Shown here: positions 25,007-33,621 of the stretch, one piece after another | How the letters are laid out: each line of letters opens with the position of its first letter | How positions within the stretch are numbered: the stretch's first letter is position 1 | NCBI RefSeq assembly: GCF_023806625.1 | Contig: NZ_JAMTDX010000051.1 | Location: forward strand, 72,810-129,727 | Source: Accumulibacter sp. | Lineage (GTDB): Bacteria; Pseudomonadota; Gammaproteobacteria; Burkholderiales; Rhodocyclaceae | Direction: 5' to 3' | Length of the DNA: 56,918 nucleotides | The notes under the pieces: model-generated | Told to the model about the DNA's origin: nothing | What the model saw: the letters and a program-made list of their open reading frames with translations, nothing else | The model's database searches: none | Made by a program: the position numbers and the translations under genes

Positions 25007-26376
25007 CTCTTCAGTCGGTTGAGCGGCAGGGTGATACGGGTGCAGGTTCCCCCGGACGGTTCTCTCCGCTCGAACAGTTCGACCTTGCCCCCGAAGCGCT
25101 CGACGGTCGCGTTGCTCAGGAACAGGCCGATGCCCAGTCCGCCAGGTTTATCCCGGCTGACCGGCTTGGTGCTGAAGAAGGGCTGTCCGGGGACCGGCGC
25201 CCCGCTCGTCGGGAGTCCCGGACCGTGGTCGAGAATGTCGATCCGGCACGCGTCGGCTTCCCAGACGGCCGAGAAGCGCAACGCCTCGGGGTGCTCGCCA
25301 TTGGCGTCGGCGGCGTTGTCGAGCAGATTGAGAATCGCCTGCTCGAGCGTGCGGTCGGGCAAGACGATCGGCGCCGGGTGGCTGCCGGTCAGCGTCGTTT
25401 CGACCCGCGCCTGCGGGCGAATCAGCTGCCACTCGTCGAGCATCCGCTGCAGGTAGGCGTCAAGGGCCATCCCGCCGAGATCCTCTTCGCGCGCGCGTCC
25501 GGTCGAGGCGAGGATCTGCGAGATCGTCTGCTTGCAGCGGTCCACCTGTCTGCGCAGCAGCGACAGGTCTTCGTGGAGGTCACCGTTCCGCGGGTGGTTG
25601 AGTTCTATCTCGCGGATGACCACGGCCATCGTCGCCAGCGGTGTCCCGAGCTGATGTGCGGCACCCGCGGCGAGCGTGCCGAGCGAGAGAATCTGCTCCT
25701 GCCGGAGCACCGATTCGCGCGCCGTGGCGAGTTCGCGCTCGCGTTGCTTCAGGGCTGCGGCCATCCGCGTCAGGAAATAGACGACGATGCCGACGCTGAT
25801 CACGAAGTTCAGCCACATGCCGAGCACGTGCAGCGCGAAGCTGCTGCCGTGCCCGGCGGGCCCACCGGCTCCCGCGGTAGCGCGCGCGAGCAGAGCGTCG
25901 AACCGGCTCAGATCGACCTGCGGCGGCGGCAGAGGCAGGCTCCAGAAGATCAGGAAGCTGTAGGCGACGAGCGTCATCGCCGCCATCGCCCAGGCATGCC
26001 TGGCGGGCAGCATTGCCGACGCCAGAGTCGGGGGAAGCAGGAAGAGCGAAACGAAGGGGTTCGCCGGACCGCCGGCGAAGTACAGGAGCAGTGCCAGGGC
26101 GCCGACGTCGACCGACAACTGGGCGAGGATCTCGCGGTCGCTCGGCGGCCCGCCGCGATTCACCCGCCACTGAGTGGCCAGGTTGGCCGCGGCGAGCAGG
26201 ACGATGACCAGCATCATCGGCACGACGTGCAGCGGGATGCGCAGCCAGGCGACGGCGAGGAGCAGCACCACCGCCTGAGTCAGTACTTCGATGCGTCGCA
26301 GGCTGAGCAGGCGCAGCAAGGGATTGGCCCGTTGCGGCGAGACGGCCTGCGAGGGTTCGAGCCGGAGGTCGGGCAT
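25003..26376 (-). CDS. regB: Redox-sensing histidine kinase, RegB/PrrB family
   Basis: A 457-aa membrane kinase with six hydrophobic helices (about 20-210). Between helices 3 and 4 is GGPANPF (102-108), the ubiquinone-binding motif of RegB. The kinase part has the H-box GTLAAGAAHQLGTPLAT with His241, a conserved Cys281 in VDRCKQ matching the redox-active Cys of RegB, the N-box LLDNAADAN, and G-boxes DHGPGLP and GGLGIGLFLS. ATG 26376 gives a normal N-terminus; 26 more residues are possible upstream. It lies 130 nt after xerC. Confidence 0.93.
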   Translation of the reverse strand: MPDLRLEPSQAVSPQRANPLLRLLSLRRIEVLTQAVVLLLAVAWLRIPLHVVPMMLVIVLLAAANLATQWRVNRGGPPSDREILAQLSVDVGALALLLYFAGGPANPFVSLFLLPPTLASAMLPARHAWAMAAMTLVAYSFLIFWSLPLPPPQVDLSRFDALLARATAGAGGPAGHGSSFALHVLGMWLNFVISVGIVVYFLTRMAAALKQRERELATARESVLRQEQILSLGTLAAGAAHQLGTPLATMAVVIREIELNHPRNGDLHEDLSLLRRQVDRCKQTISQILASTGRAREEDLGGMALDAYLQRMLDEWQLIRPQARVETTLTGSHPAPIVLPDRTLEQAILNLLDNAADANGEHPEALRFSAVWEADACRIDILDHGPGLPTSGAPVPGQPFFSTKPVSRDKPGGLGIGLFLSNATVERFGGKVELFERREPSGGTCTRITLPLNRLKR

Positions 26377-26505
26377 GGCGCGGTTGCTTGATCCGGAGGA
26401 TTCGCTGTCTGCGATTCTACGCGCAGCCTCGATCCGCGGTCCGCGCTGCGGCAATCGGTCGCGGTGTGCGCTCGGGCCGGATCACGACGACTTGTTGACG
26501 ACCGC

Positions 26506-27420
26506 TCACTCGTCCTTGCGCCGCGCTCGCGGATGCGCCTGGTCGTAAACCGCCGCCAGGTGCTGGAAGTCGAGATGGGTGTAGACCTGGGTCGAGGAGA
26601 TGCTCGCGTGGCCGAGCATCTCCTGCACGGCGCGCAGGTCTCCCGATGACTGCAGCACGTGCGAGGCGAACGAATGGCGCAGCATGTGCGGGTGGACGTG
26701 GGCCGGGAGACCCTGGGCGAGGCCGCACTGCGCGAGGCGAATCTGGACCATGCGCACGCCGAGACGCTGCCCGCGCTGGCCGACGAACAGCGCCGGCTCA
26801 TCGGGCACGGCGATCAGCGGGCGCTGCTCGGCCCACAGCGAGACCGCTTCGCGGGCCTTGCTGCCGACCGGAACGATGCGCGCCTTGTTGCGTTTGCCGA
26901 GCACGCGCACCTCGCCAGTCCGGATGTCCTCGAGGCTGGCGATGTCGAGCGCGGCGAGTTCGGCGAGGCGCAGGCCCGACGAGTAGAAGAGCTCGAACAT
27001 CGCCCGGTCGCGGATCTGCAGCGGGTCCTCGCTCTCCCGCGAGAGCAGGCGACCGGCTTCGTCGGGCGAGAGGGCTTTCGGCAGTCGCCGCGCACTTTTC
27101 GGCGGCCGGACGTCGTCCACCGGGTTGCTGTCCGACTCGTCGCGCCGGCCAAGCCAGCGATAGAATCCACGCCAGGCCGAAAGCGCCCGCCCGAGCGAGC
27201 GGCCACCGAGTCCGCGAGTGTGCAGGCGGGCGACGAAACGCCGGATATGCACCGTCTGGAGTTCGTTGAAGCCGCGCTCGCCGATCGACTCGCCGGCGAG
27301 CGCGTCGAGCATTGCGAGATCTCGGCGGTAGCTGGCGATGGTGTGCGCCGAAAGCCGACGTTGGCCGGCCAGTTCGTCGAGATAGCTGGCGATGGCTTCG
27401 GCGCGCGGGCTGGCGGGCAT
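26506..27420 (-). CDS. xerC: Tyrosine recombinase XerC
   Basis: Acts with XerD at dif to resolve chromosome dimers. The 304-aa protein has the SAM-like core-binding domain (about 1-90) and a catalytic domain with Arg151 (SSGLRLAEL), Lys179 (GKRNKAR), HMLRH (His245, Arg248), LGHASISSTQVYTH (His271, nucleophile Tyr280). ATG 27420 is the standard start MPASPRAEAI. The first 40 codons and the upstream leader are duplicated immediately upstream (see 27301-27672). The dapF-DUF484-xerC order is conserved in this class. Confidence 0.94.
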   Translation of the reverse strand: MPASPRAEAIASYLDELAGQRRLSAHTIASYRRDLAMLDALAGESIGERGFNELQTVHIRRFVARLHTRGLGGRSLGRALSAWRGFYRWLGRRDESDSNPVDDVRPPKSARRLPKALSPDEAGRLLSRESEDPLQIRDRAMFELFYSSGLRLAELAALDIASLEDIRTGEVRVLGKRNKARIVPVGSKAREAVSLWAEQRPLIAVPDEPALFVGQRGQRLGVRMVQIRLAQCGLAQGLPAHVHPHMLRHSFASHVLQSSGDLRAVQEMLGHASISSTQVYTHLDFQHLAAVYDQAHPRARRKDE

Positions 27421-27672
27421 CGGCCTGGTCTCGAGGCAAGTCAGCACGCTACACGGCGAAGCCGTTGCGCTGTCGGCCGGCGCGCGCGTCGAGCATTGCG
27501 AGATCTCGGCGGTAGCTGGCGATGGTGTGCGCCGAAAGCCGACGTTGGCCGGCCAGTTCGTCGAGATAGCTGGCGATGGCTTCGGCGCGCGGGCTGGCGG
27601 GCATCGGCCTGGTCTCGAGGCAAGTCAGCACGCTACACGGCGAAGCCGTTGCGCTGTCGGCCGGCGCGCGCG
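27301..27672. repeat. Perfect 184-bp tandem duplication covering the xerC 5' end
   Basis: 27301-27484 and 27485-27668 are identical base for base, and four more bases (27669-27672) match the start of the next unit. Each copy holds the first 40 codons of xerC, its ATG, and the leader upstream of it. The perfect identity means the event is recent, or is an assembly artefact. Confidence 0.97.
27449..27604 (-). pseudogene. Truncated duplicate of the xerC N-terminus
   Basis: The outer copy of the 184-bp duplication keeps the xerC ATG (27604) and its ribosome-binding region. It encodes the first 40 XerC residues, then leaves the XerC sequence at the duplication joint (AMLDA then RAGRQRNGFAV) and stops after 51 codons, 28 bases before the intact xerC start. 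It contains only part of the core-binding domain, so no recombinase activity is possible. Translation of it might interfere with or couple to xerC. Confidence 0.85.
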
Positions 27673-27704
27673 AACTTCCCGGTGCCGATGGTTCTTCTGC
27701 ACGA

Positions 27705-28358
27705 TCAGCGTAGCGCGCGAGCGACTGCCGCTGAAGCCATTTCCCCGAGGCGTTCGAGGAAGAGCGTGCCCATCGAGGCGTAGAAGCGCTCGGGATCCTC
27801 GCTGCCCAGAGCGATCAGCCCGACGGTTCCGCCGCCGTTGCGCAGGGCGATCAATGCCTGCGAACGGATGTGTGTCGAAGCCTCGCCGAACCACGAGGAG
27901 GTCTCGAAGCCCGAGGTTGAGCCACAATAGGGCTGGGCGAGAGTTTCCGCGAAGGATTGCAGTTCCTGGCTGACGTCGGTGAATTCGGGCAGATCTTCGG
28001 TGCCGTCCGGGAGTTTCCAGAGACGGACGGCGAGATGCGGCACCTGGAAGTCGTCCCGGAGGTGGAAGTTGAGCGTATGCAGGACGCTCTGGAAGCTGCG
28101 CGCAGCGATCAGGCCGACGGCCAGGCGGTGCATCTTCTCGCTGATCGCGTCGTTTTCCTCGCCGAACTGGAGCAGTTCGCTCATCTTGCCTTCGAGCTGC
28201 CGGTTCCTTTCGCGCAGCGCGAGCATCTGCCTCTCGGTGATCGAGATCGCTCGCCCGCCGTGTGGATGCGGGACGACCAGACTGGCGACCAGGTCCACGT
28301 GCTCCTCGAAGAAACGAGGATTTTCCTGCAGGTAGCGCGCGACATCTTCCGATCTCAT
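27705..28358 (-). CDS. DUF484 family (GAF-like) protein
   Basis: A 217-aa protein of the DUF484 family, found between dapF and xerC in many proteobacteria. It begins [20 protein letters not shown], has a helical region [21 protein letters not shown], and a GAF-like C-terminal half ([39 protein letters not shown]). It is probably a small-molecule or partner-sensing domain; no function is established. Start ATG 28358 overlaps the dapF stop by ATGA. Confidence 0.88.
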   Translation of the reverse strand: MRSEDVARYLQENPRFFEEHVDLVASLVVPHPHGGRAISITERQMLALRERNRQLEGKMSELLQFGEENDAISEKMHRLAVGLIAARSFQSVLHTLNFHLRDDFQVPHLAVRLWKLPDGTEDLPEFTDVSQELQSFAETLAQPYCGSTSGFETSSWFGEASTHIRSQALIALRNGGGTVGLIALGSEDPERFYASMGTLFLERLGEMASAAVARALR

Positions 28359-29191
28359 AACTCGATCTCTCCCTTGTATACGGCGACCGCCGGTCCGCTC
28401 ATCAGGACCGGCGTAGCGTCTCCACTCCAGGCTATGGTCAGCATTCCGCCGCGCGTCTCGACGCACACCGGTGAGTCGAGCAGGCCGCGGGCGATTCCGG
28501 CGACCGCAGCCGCACAGGCGCCGGTTCCGCAGGCCAGTGTTTCTCCTGCTCCTCGTTCATGCACGCGCAGGCGGATACCGTGCCGGTCGACGATCTGCAT
28601 GAAGCCGGCATTGACACGCTCGGGGAAGCGCGGATGCACCTCGATCAGCGGACCGAGATCGCCAACCGGTGCAGCGTCGACGTCGGCGACCACCTGGACG
28701 GCGTGTGGGTTGCCGATGCCAACGGCGGTGATCGCCACTTCCCGGTCACCGACGAGCAATGGATGGACGAGCGCATCCGATGAGCCGACGAACGGGATCA
28801 GTGCCGGCGTGAACACCGGTGGCCCCATGTCGACGGTGACCGTGCCATCGTCCTCGATCCGCGGGACGATGATTCCGGCCAGCGTCTCGACGCGGATCTC
28901 GCGCTTTGTCGTCAGTCCCTGGTCGTATACGAAACGCGCGAAGCAGCGCGCTCCGTTGCCGCACTGTTCGACTTCTCCACCGTCGGCGTTGAAGATCCGG
29001 TAGCGGAAATCGGCATTCGCCTGTCGCGGCTTTTCGACGAGCAGGATCTGGTCGCAGCCGACACCGAAGCGACGATCGGCCAGGAAACGCAGTTGCCCGG
29101 CGGAGAGGGCTACCGTCTGGCGGATGCCGTCGAGCACGACGAAGTCGTTGCCCAGGCCGTGCATCTTGACGAAGCTCAGTCTGACGGTCAT
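28355..29191 (-). CDS. dapF: Diaminopimelate epimerase
   Basis: Converts LL- to meso-diaminopimelate for lysine and peptidoglycan. The 278-aa protein begins with the family signature [15 protein letters not shown] and has both catalytic Cys: Cys77 in QCGNGARC and a second in ACGTGACAAA. ATG 29191 lies within an ATGA overlap with the GNAT gene upstream. The next gene is DUF484. Confidence 0.96.
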   Translation of the reverse strand: MTVRLSFVKMHGLGNDFVVLDGIRQTVALSAGQLRFLADRRFGVGCDQILLVEKPRQANADFRYRIFNADGGEVEQCGNGARCFARFVYDQGLTTKREIRVETLAGIIVPRIEDDGTVTVDMGPPVFTPALIPFVGSSDALVHPLLVGDREVAITAVGIGNPHAVQVVADVDAAPVGDLGPLIEVHPRFPERVNAGFMQIVDRHGIRLRVHERGAGETLACGTGACAAAVAGIARGLLDSPVCVETRGGMLTIAWSGDATPVLMSGPAVAVYKGEIEL

Positions 29192-29709
29192 CGTGAAGCG
29201 GCCCTGCGCCCGATCAGTGACCGGACCATTATGAAGTCGTCCATTACGAATCCCCCACCGATGTCGACGCAGACCGAATCCCTGACCGCGAAGCCGAGCC
29301 TGTGGTAGGCGGCGATCGCTCGCTGGTTGCGCTTGTTGACCGCCAGAATCAGCGCCGCACAGCCGTCGGCGACGGCACGGGAGGCGACTGCCTCGATCAG
29401 CTTTCGCCCAATCCCCAGGCCTTGCCGCGCGGGGTCGACGTAGACCTTGTCGAGCTTCATTTCGCCGTTCCCGGTGATCAGCGAGCAGGCGAAGCCGCTG
29501 AGCACCCCGTCGGCGTGCGCCTGGTCCCACCAGATTCGCGGCGTCGCCAGTTCGTCGAGGATGTGCGTCGGCGAGTAGCGTTGTTCGAGCATGTAGTCGA
29601 TCTGCTGCTGGCTGATGATCTCCGGATACGTCGCCTGCCAGATGCGACGCGCCAGCGCGACGACGGCATCGACGTCGGCAGGGGTGACGGGGCTGATCAG
29701 AACGGCCAT
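29188..29709 (-). CDS. GNAT family N-acetyltransferase
   Basis: A 173-aa acetyl-CoA-dependent acyltransferase. It has the GNAT fold with the acetyl-CoA loop in [20 protein letters not shown] and the C-terminal [16 protein letters not shown]. The N-terminal [20 protein letters not shown] is typical of GNATs acting on small molecules or protein N-termini. It is first in the minus-strand run to dapF. The substrate cannot be told; ATG 29709 is the start giving the conserved N-terminus. Confidence 0.88.
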   Translation of the reverse strand: MAVLISPVTPADVDAVVALARRIWQATYPEIISQQQIDYMLEQRYSPTHILDELATPRIWWDQAHADGVLSGFACSLITGNGEMKLDKVYVDPARQGLGIGRKLIEAVASRAVADGCAALILAVNKRNQRAIAAYHRLGFAVRDSVCVDIGGGFVMDDFIMVRSLIGRRAASR

Positions 29710-29843
29710 GCGGGATCCCGGTGTCAATGGCCACGGCCGGCGCGACACCGGCGGGTAGCCGGCGAAGCCCGTGGTCGAGGCCGTGGCAGGTGGGCGCCAT
29801 TGTACACGGCCGAACGAAGACTCGCGCGCCGCCTTCGGCCGGT

Positions 29844-29871
29844 TTGCCCGCACCACTTCGGCTGCTAGAAT
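29844..29871 (+). promoter_or_regulatory. Candidate sigma-70 promoter of the GGDEF gene
   Basis: TTGCCC (29844-29849) and TAGAAT (29866-29871) are 16 bp apart, and TGC before TAGAAT gives an extended -10. It lies 24 bp upstream of the diguanylate cyclase start in a divergent intergenic region. Assigned from consensus alone. Confidence 0.5.
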
Positions 29872-29894
29872 CCGGGCACTCTCGCTCGCCGCGG

Positions 29895-31694
29895 ATGGCC
29901 ATGCCCAGCCTCTCGAATCCCTCGGAAATTGCTCGCGAAACTTTGCGGCTGCTCGCCGCCCGGCGCCTGCCTCCGTCACCCGAGAACTATCAGGCGATCT
30001 ACCACGAAATCGCCGGAACCGTCGGGGGAAGCGGCGGCTACCCGGAACGCGAACTGAAGGCCGTGCTCGGCTCGTTGCCGCAAGAGTCGGCTGTCGAGCA
30101 GCGGCTGGCCAGGCGCCTGGCGAGAGCCTTCTCGGGCAAGGGCTGGGACGAGCTGCAGCGGGGACTTGGCGATTTCGTGCGACAGCTCGGGCAGGAGCAC
30201 GAACGGCCCTGGGGCAGCCTGTTCGCCGAACTCGTCCGCCAGTGGGAAGCGAAGCAGGTCGGACTGACGCCGGTGCGCAAGCGGGAAGCGCTCGAAAGGG
30301 TGATCGCCGGCGCTTCGGGCAACGCCGAGGTGTTGTTCGAGCGCTTGCAGGGTCTGCTCCGATCCTGGTCGGTGAATCCCGTCGCCGCTGGTGACTCGAC
30401 GCTTGCCGATCCCCTGACACCGGCGGCGCCTGACGGGCAGGCGGTAACCGAGGAAGACGCGGCCGCTGCGCTTCCGCTTCGCGTGACCGTTCCGTCGAGC
30501 GAGCTGCGCGACCTCTTCGCCTATGCGGTTGAAGAACTCATTGCCGGCCTGCTCGAAGATGAGCCGGATCTCAGAGCCGATGCACTGGCGCTTGCCCACC
30601 GGGTCCGTACGGCCAGCTCGCGGGCTGCACTCGAAGCGATTCTCTCGGGGATCAGGCGCTTTGCCTTTCGCCTGGCGATCCTCGCAGAAGACCGGGCCGA
30701 ACTGCGCGCAGGTCTGCTCCACCTGCTGCAACTGTTGCTCGACAACGTCGGCGAGCTGGTCATCGAGGATCGCTGGCTGACCGGACAGATCGCCATGGTT
30801 CGCGAAATAGTCGCCGGGCCGCTGAACATCCGCGCGATTGGCGACGCGGAAATCCGGCTAAAGGAAGTGATCTTCAAGCAGAGCCAGCTCAAGCACAGCC
30901 TCAACGAAGCCAGGGAGAGCCTGAGGCAGATCCTGGCCGGTTTCGTCGACCACCTCGCCGAGTTTGCCGACTCGACCTCGGACTATCACGACAAGATCGA
31001 GGTCTGCGCCGAGAAGATCAGCCGGGCCGAGAACATCAGTCAGCTCGAGGACGTTCTCGGCGAGGTGCTGCGCGAGACCCGGATCATCCAGCTGAACGCG
31101 CAGCGCTCGCGGGATGAACTGCGCTCGGCTAGAAAGCGCGCCGAAGACGCCGACAGGCGCATCGTCGGACTGCAGGCCGAACTCGACCAGGCGAGCCAAC
31201 TGGTTCGTCACGACCAGCTGACCGGCGCACTGAACCGGCGCGGCCTCGAGGAGGCTTTCGAAAAGGAGGTGGCGCGTGCGCGGCGACGCGACTCGTCACT
31301 CTGCGTCGCCCTGCTGGACATCGACAACTTCAAGAAACTCAACGATTCCCTCGGTCACGACGCCGGAGACGCGGCGCTCATCCACCTGGCCACGGTCATC
31401 CGCGAGACGATGCGTCCGCAGGACACCGTTGCCCGCTTCGGCGGCGAGGAATTCCTGATCGTCCTCCCGGACACCGCGCTGGCCGACGCGCAGACGGCGA
31501 TCGTCCGCCTGCAGCGCGAGCTGACCCGACGGATCTTCCTGCACGGGAACAACCGCCAGCTGATCACCTTTAGCGCCGGGGTGACCGAGTTGCGCGCCGG
31601 CGACACCCAGGCGTCGGTGACCAGACGGGCCGATCAGGCGATGTACCAGGCGAAGACGACCGGCAAGAACCGGGTCGTCACCGCTCAGCCTTGA
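29895..31694 (+). CDS. Diguanylate cyclase with long N-terminal helical region
   Basis: Makes c-di-GMP from two GTP. The 599-aa protein has a GGDEF domain from about residue 440 ([30 protein letters not shown]) with active-site GGEEF at 516-520 and an inhibitory RxxD (RPQD) five residues before it. The N-terminal 430 residues are mostly helical, begin [34 protein letters not shown], and contain no recognised sensor domain; a coiled coil directly precedes GGDEF. No membrane helices, so cytoplasmic. Start at 29895 or 29901. The last 10 bases overlap the convergent tcdA. Confidence 0.92.
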   Translation: MAMPSLSNPSEIARETLRLLAARRLPPSPENYQAIYHEIAGTVGGSGGYPERELKAVLGSLPQESAVEQRLARRLARAFSGKGWDELQRGLGDFVRQLGQEHERPWGSLFAELVRQWEAKQVGLTPVRKREALERVIAGASGNAEVLFERLQGLLRSWSVNPVAAGDSTLADPLTPAAPDGQAVTEEDAAAALPLRVTVPSSELRDLFAYAVEELIAGLLEDEPDLRADALALAHRVRTASSRAALEAILSGIRRFAFRLAILAEDRAELRAGLLHLLQLLLDNVGELVIEDRWLTGQIAMVREIVAGPLNIRAIGDAEIRLKEVIFKQSQLKHSLNEARESLRQILAGFVDHLAEFADSTSDYHDKIEVCAEKISRAENISQLEDVLGEVLRETRIIQLNAQRSRDELRSARKRAEDADRRIVGLQAELDQASQLVRHDQLTGALNRRGLEEAFEKEVARARRRDSSLCVALLDIDNFKKLNDSLGHDAGDAALIHLATVIRETMRPQDTVARFGGEEFLIVLPDTALADAQTAIVRLQRELTRRIFLHGNNRQLITFSAGVTELRAGDTQASVTRRADQAMYQAKTTGKNRVVTAQP

Positions 31695-32482
31695 GCAGCT
31701 GCGGCCGGCGACCGGCTGACCAGCGCATTGAGGACCACTCCCGCCGCGTGCAGGCCGAAGCTCGCGGTCACGCAGACCGACGAACCGAAGCCTGCACAAT
31801 TCAGGCCGGCCGGAGCCGCCCGCGGCGCACAGGCGTCAGCGCCAGCCGGACGCTTCAGTGGCTCGCTGGAGAACACGGCGGTGACGCCGAAGCGCTTCCC
31901 GGGCTCACGGGTGAATCCATGATGCCTGCGCAATAGAGCGCGCACCCTCGAGAGGAGCGGATCCTGGATCGTCTGCGCGAGGTCGGCGACCCGGATTCGC
32001 GTCGGGTCGGTCTGGCCGCCGGCACCCCCAGCAGTGATCAGCGGAACCGAGACCCCGCGTGCCCAAGCGATCATCGCCGCCTTCGTGTATACCTGATCCG
32101 TGGCATCGACGATGTAGTCGAGGTCGTCTCGAAGGATCGCAGCGACGTTGTCGCGGGTGACGAAATCCTCGATACCGGTTACCCGGCACGCGGGGTTGAT
32201 CGAACGAATCCGCTCGGCCATCGCGGTGACCTTGGCCCTGCCGAACTCGCCTTCGAGCGCGTGAATCTGGCGATTGACATTCGATTCGGCGATCATGTCG
32301 AGGTCGACGAGGGTCAGCGAGCCGACCGCCGAACGCGCCAGTGCTTCGGCAGTCCACGAGCCGACTCCGCCGATGCCGACGACGGCGACACGGGCGTCGT
32401 TCAGACGATCGATCGCGTCTTGACCATAGAGCCGCGCGACGCCGCCGAAGCGACGCTCGTTGGTCGCGGGCGGGGCATTCAT
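31685..32482 (-). CDS. tcdA: tRNA threonylcarbamoyladenosine dehydratase (TcdA/CsdL)
   Basis: ATP-dependent E1-like enzyme that forms cyclic t6A at tRNA position 37. The 265-aa protein has the nucleotide-binding motif VVGIGGVGSW (about 34-43), the ThiF-family NVNRQIHAL, and the TcdA blocks DATDQVYTKAAMIAW and TAGGAGGQTDPTRIRVADL. ATG 32482 forms an ATGA overlap with the HPt-HD-GYP gene. Its 3' end overlaps the GGDEF gene by 10 nt on the other strand. Confidence 0.93.
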   Translation of the reverse strand: MNAPPATNERRFGGVARLYGQDAIDRLNDARVAVVGIGGVGSWTAEALARSAVGSLTLVDLDMIAESNVNRQIHALEGEFGRAKVTAMAERIRSINPACRVTGIEDFVTRDNVAAILRDDLDYIVDATDQVYTKAAMIAWARGVSVPLITAGGAGGQTDPTRIRVADLAQTIQDPLLSRVRALLRRHHGFTREPGKRFGVTAVFSSEPLKRPAGADACAPRAAPAGLNCAGFGSSVCVTASFGLHAAGVVLNALVSRSPAAAAQG

Positions 32483-33609
32483 CGGGCCTCGAGGCTCGCC
32501 CGGATGACCTGGTTGAACGGGCCGATCCATTCGCTGGCAAACTGCAGGTCGCAGGCGTTGATCTCGGCGACCGCGCGCAGGACCGATCGGTTCCGTCCAC
32601 GGTGATTGTGGCGCAGCATGATCGCTTCGAAGGCGTCGATGATCGCCAGCAGCCTGGCCCCGGGACAAATCTCGGCCTCCCTCAACCCTCCGGGATAGCC
32701 TTGGCCATCCGGCGTCTCGTGGTGCTGGAGAACCATTTCGGCAGCCCCCGACCACCCGTCCATTCGCGACAACAGTCCGGCCGCCCAGCCCGGGTGGGCG
32801 TGCAGCAGCCGGCGGTCGGCGACGCTCAGCGGGCCCGGGGTCAGCCAGGCCGACTCGGCGAGAAACATCATGCCGATATCGTGCGCATAGACCGCCGCTT
32901 CGAGCTGCTGCGGATCGATGATCTCACCGGCCAGACGATTGGTTTCCAGCGCCAGGCGGATCAGGCGGGTCGTTCGTCCCCGGAACAGCGGCGAGCGGGA
33001 TTCGAATTGTCTGGCCAGCGCATAGAAGAAACGCAGATCCGCGGTCACTTCCGGCGGCCGACCATCTCCGGCGGGGAGATCGAGGCAGGCTGCTGGTGTC
33101 CCGTCGCCATAGGCCGGGCGGAAGCCGGTCACCTTCTCGATGAGTTCGACGACACGAGCTTCCAGGTCTCCGGTCGGCCCCTCGGCGAGCCGATCGAGAC
33201 CATCGATCAGCGAGGCCAGGTGCAGGCCGGCGAGTCGCTCGCCCACCGAGAGACGGGTCAACGCCAGTTCGAGCCGGTCGACGACCAGCAGGATCAGCTC
33301 GGCGAGCGCGTCGCTGAAGGAAAGCTCGTTGCGCCGGACCCTGGCGAGGATCGTCTCGACCGGGTGAACGAGCGCCACGGCCAGATCGATCTGACAGATC
33401 GCCGCGTCGCCCTTGATGTTGTGCAGCGCACGAAACAGGCGGCCGATGAGTTCGCGCTCGTTGCTGTTGCTGCGCAGACCGGCGACGTCGCGCTCGATCG
33501 ACGGGGCCGAGTCGTGCAGCGAGTCGAGGAAATCCTGCAGGGCCTCCCGATCGATCTCGACCGGGGCAAGCGACGCGTCGTCGGGCGCTTCAGCGATCTG
33601 CGCAGCCAT
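32479..33609 (-). CDS. HPt-HD-GYP domain protein, probable c-di-GMP phosphodiesterase
   Basis: A 376-aa cytoplasmic protein. The N-terminal part (about 20-125) is a histidine phosphotransfer domain with His63 in ALHNIKGDAA. The C-terminal part (about 195-370) is HD-GYP: HD at 243-244 (AHDIGMM), HHETPDGQGYPGGL at 296-309. HD-GYP enzymes hydrolyse c-di-GMP; the usual HDxGK reads HDIGM here, so the Lys is replaced by Met. The fusion suggests phosphorelay control of c-di-GMP turnover. Stop overlaps the tcdA start by ATGA, and pyk lies just upstream. Confidence 0.88.
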   Translation of the reverse strand: MAAQIAEAPDDASLAPVEIDREALQDFLDSLHDSAPSIERDVAGLRSNSNERELIGRLFRALHNIKGDAAICQIDLAVALVHPVETILARVRRNELSFSDALAELILLVVDRLELALTRLSVGERLAGLHLASLIDGLDRLAEGPTGDLEARVVELIEKVTGFRPAYGDGTPAACLDLPAGDGRPPEVTADLRFFYALARQFESRSPLFRGRTTRLIRLALETNRLAGEIIDPQQLEAAVYAHDIGMMFLAESAWLTPGPLSVADRRLLHAHPGWAAGLLSRMDGWSGAAEMVLQHHETPDGQGYPGGLREAEICPGARLLAIIDAFEAIMLRHNHRGRNRSVLRAVAEINACDLQFASEWIGPFNQVIRASLEAR

Positions 33610-33621
33610 GACCGGATGACT

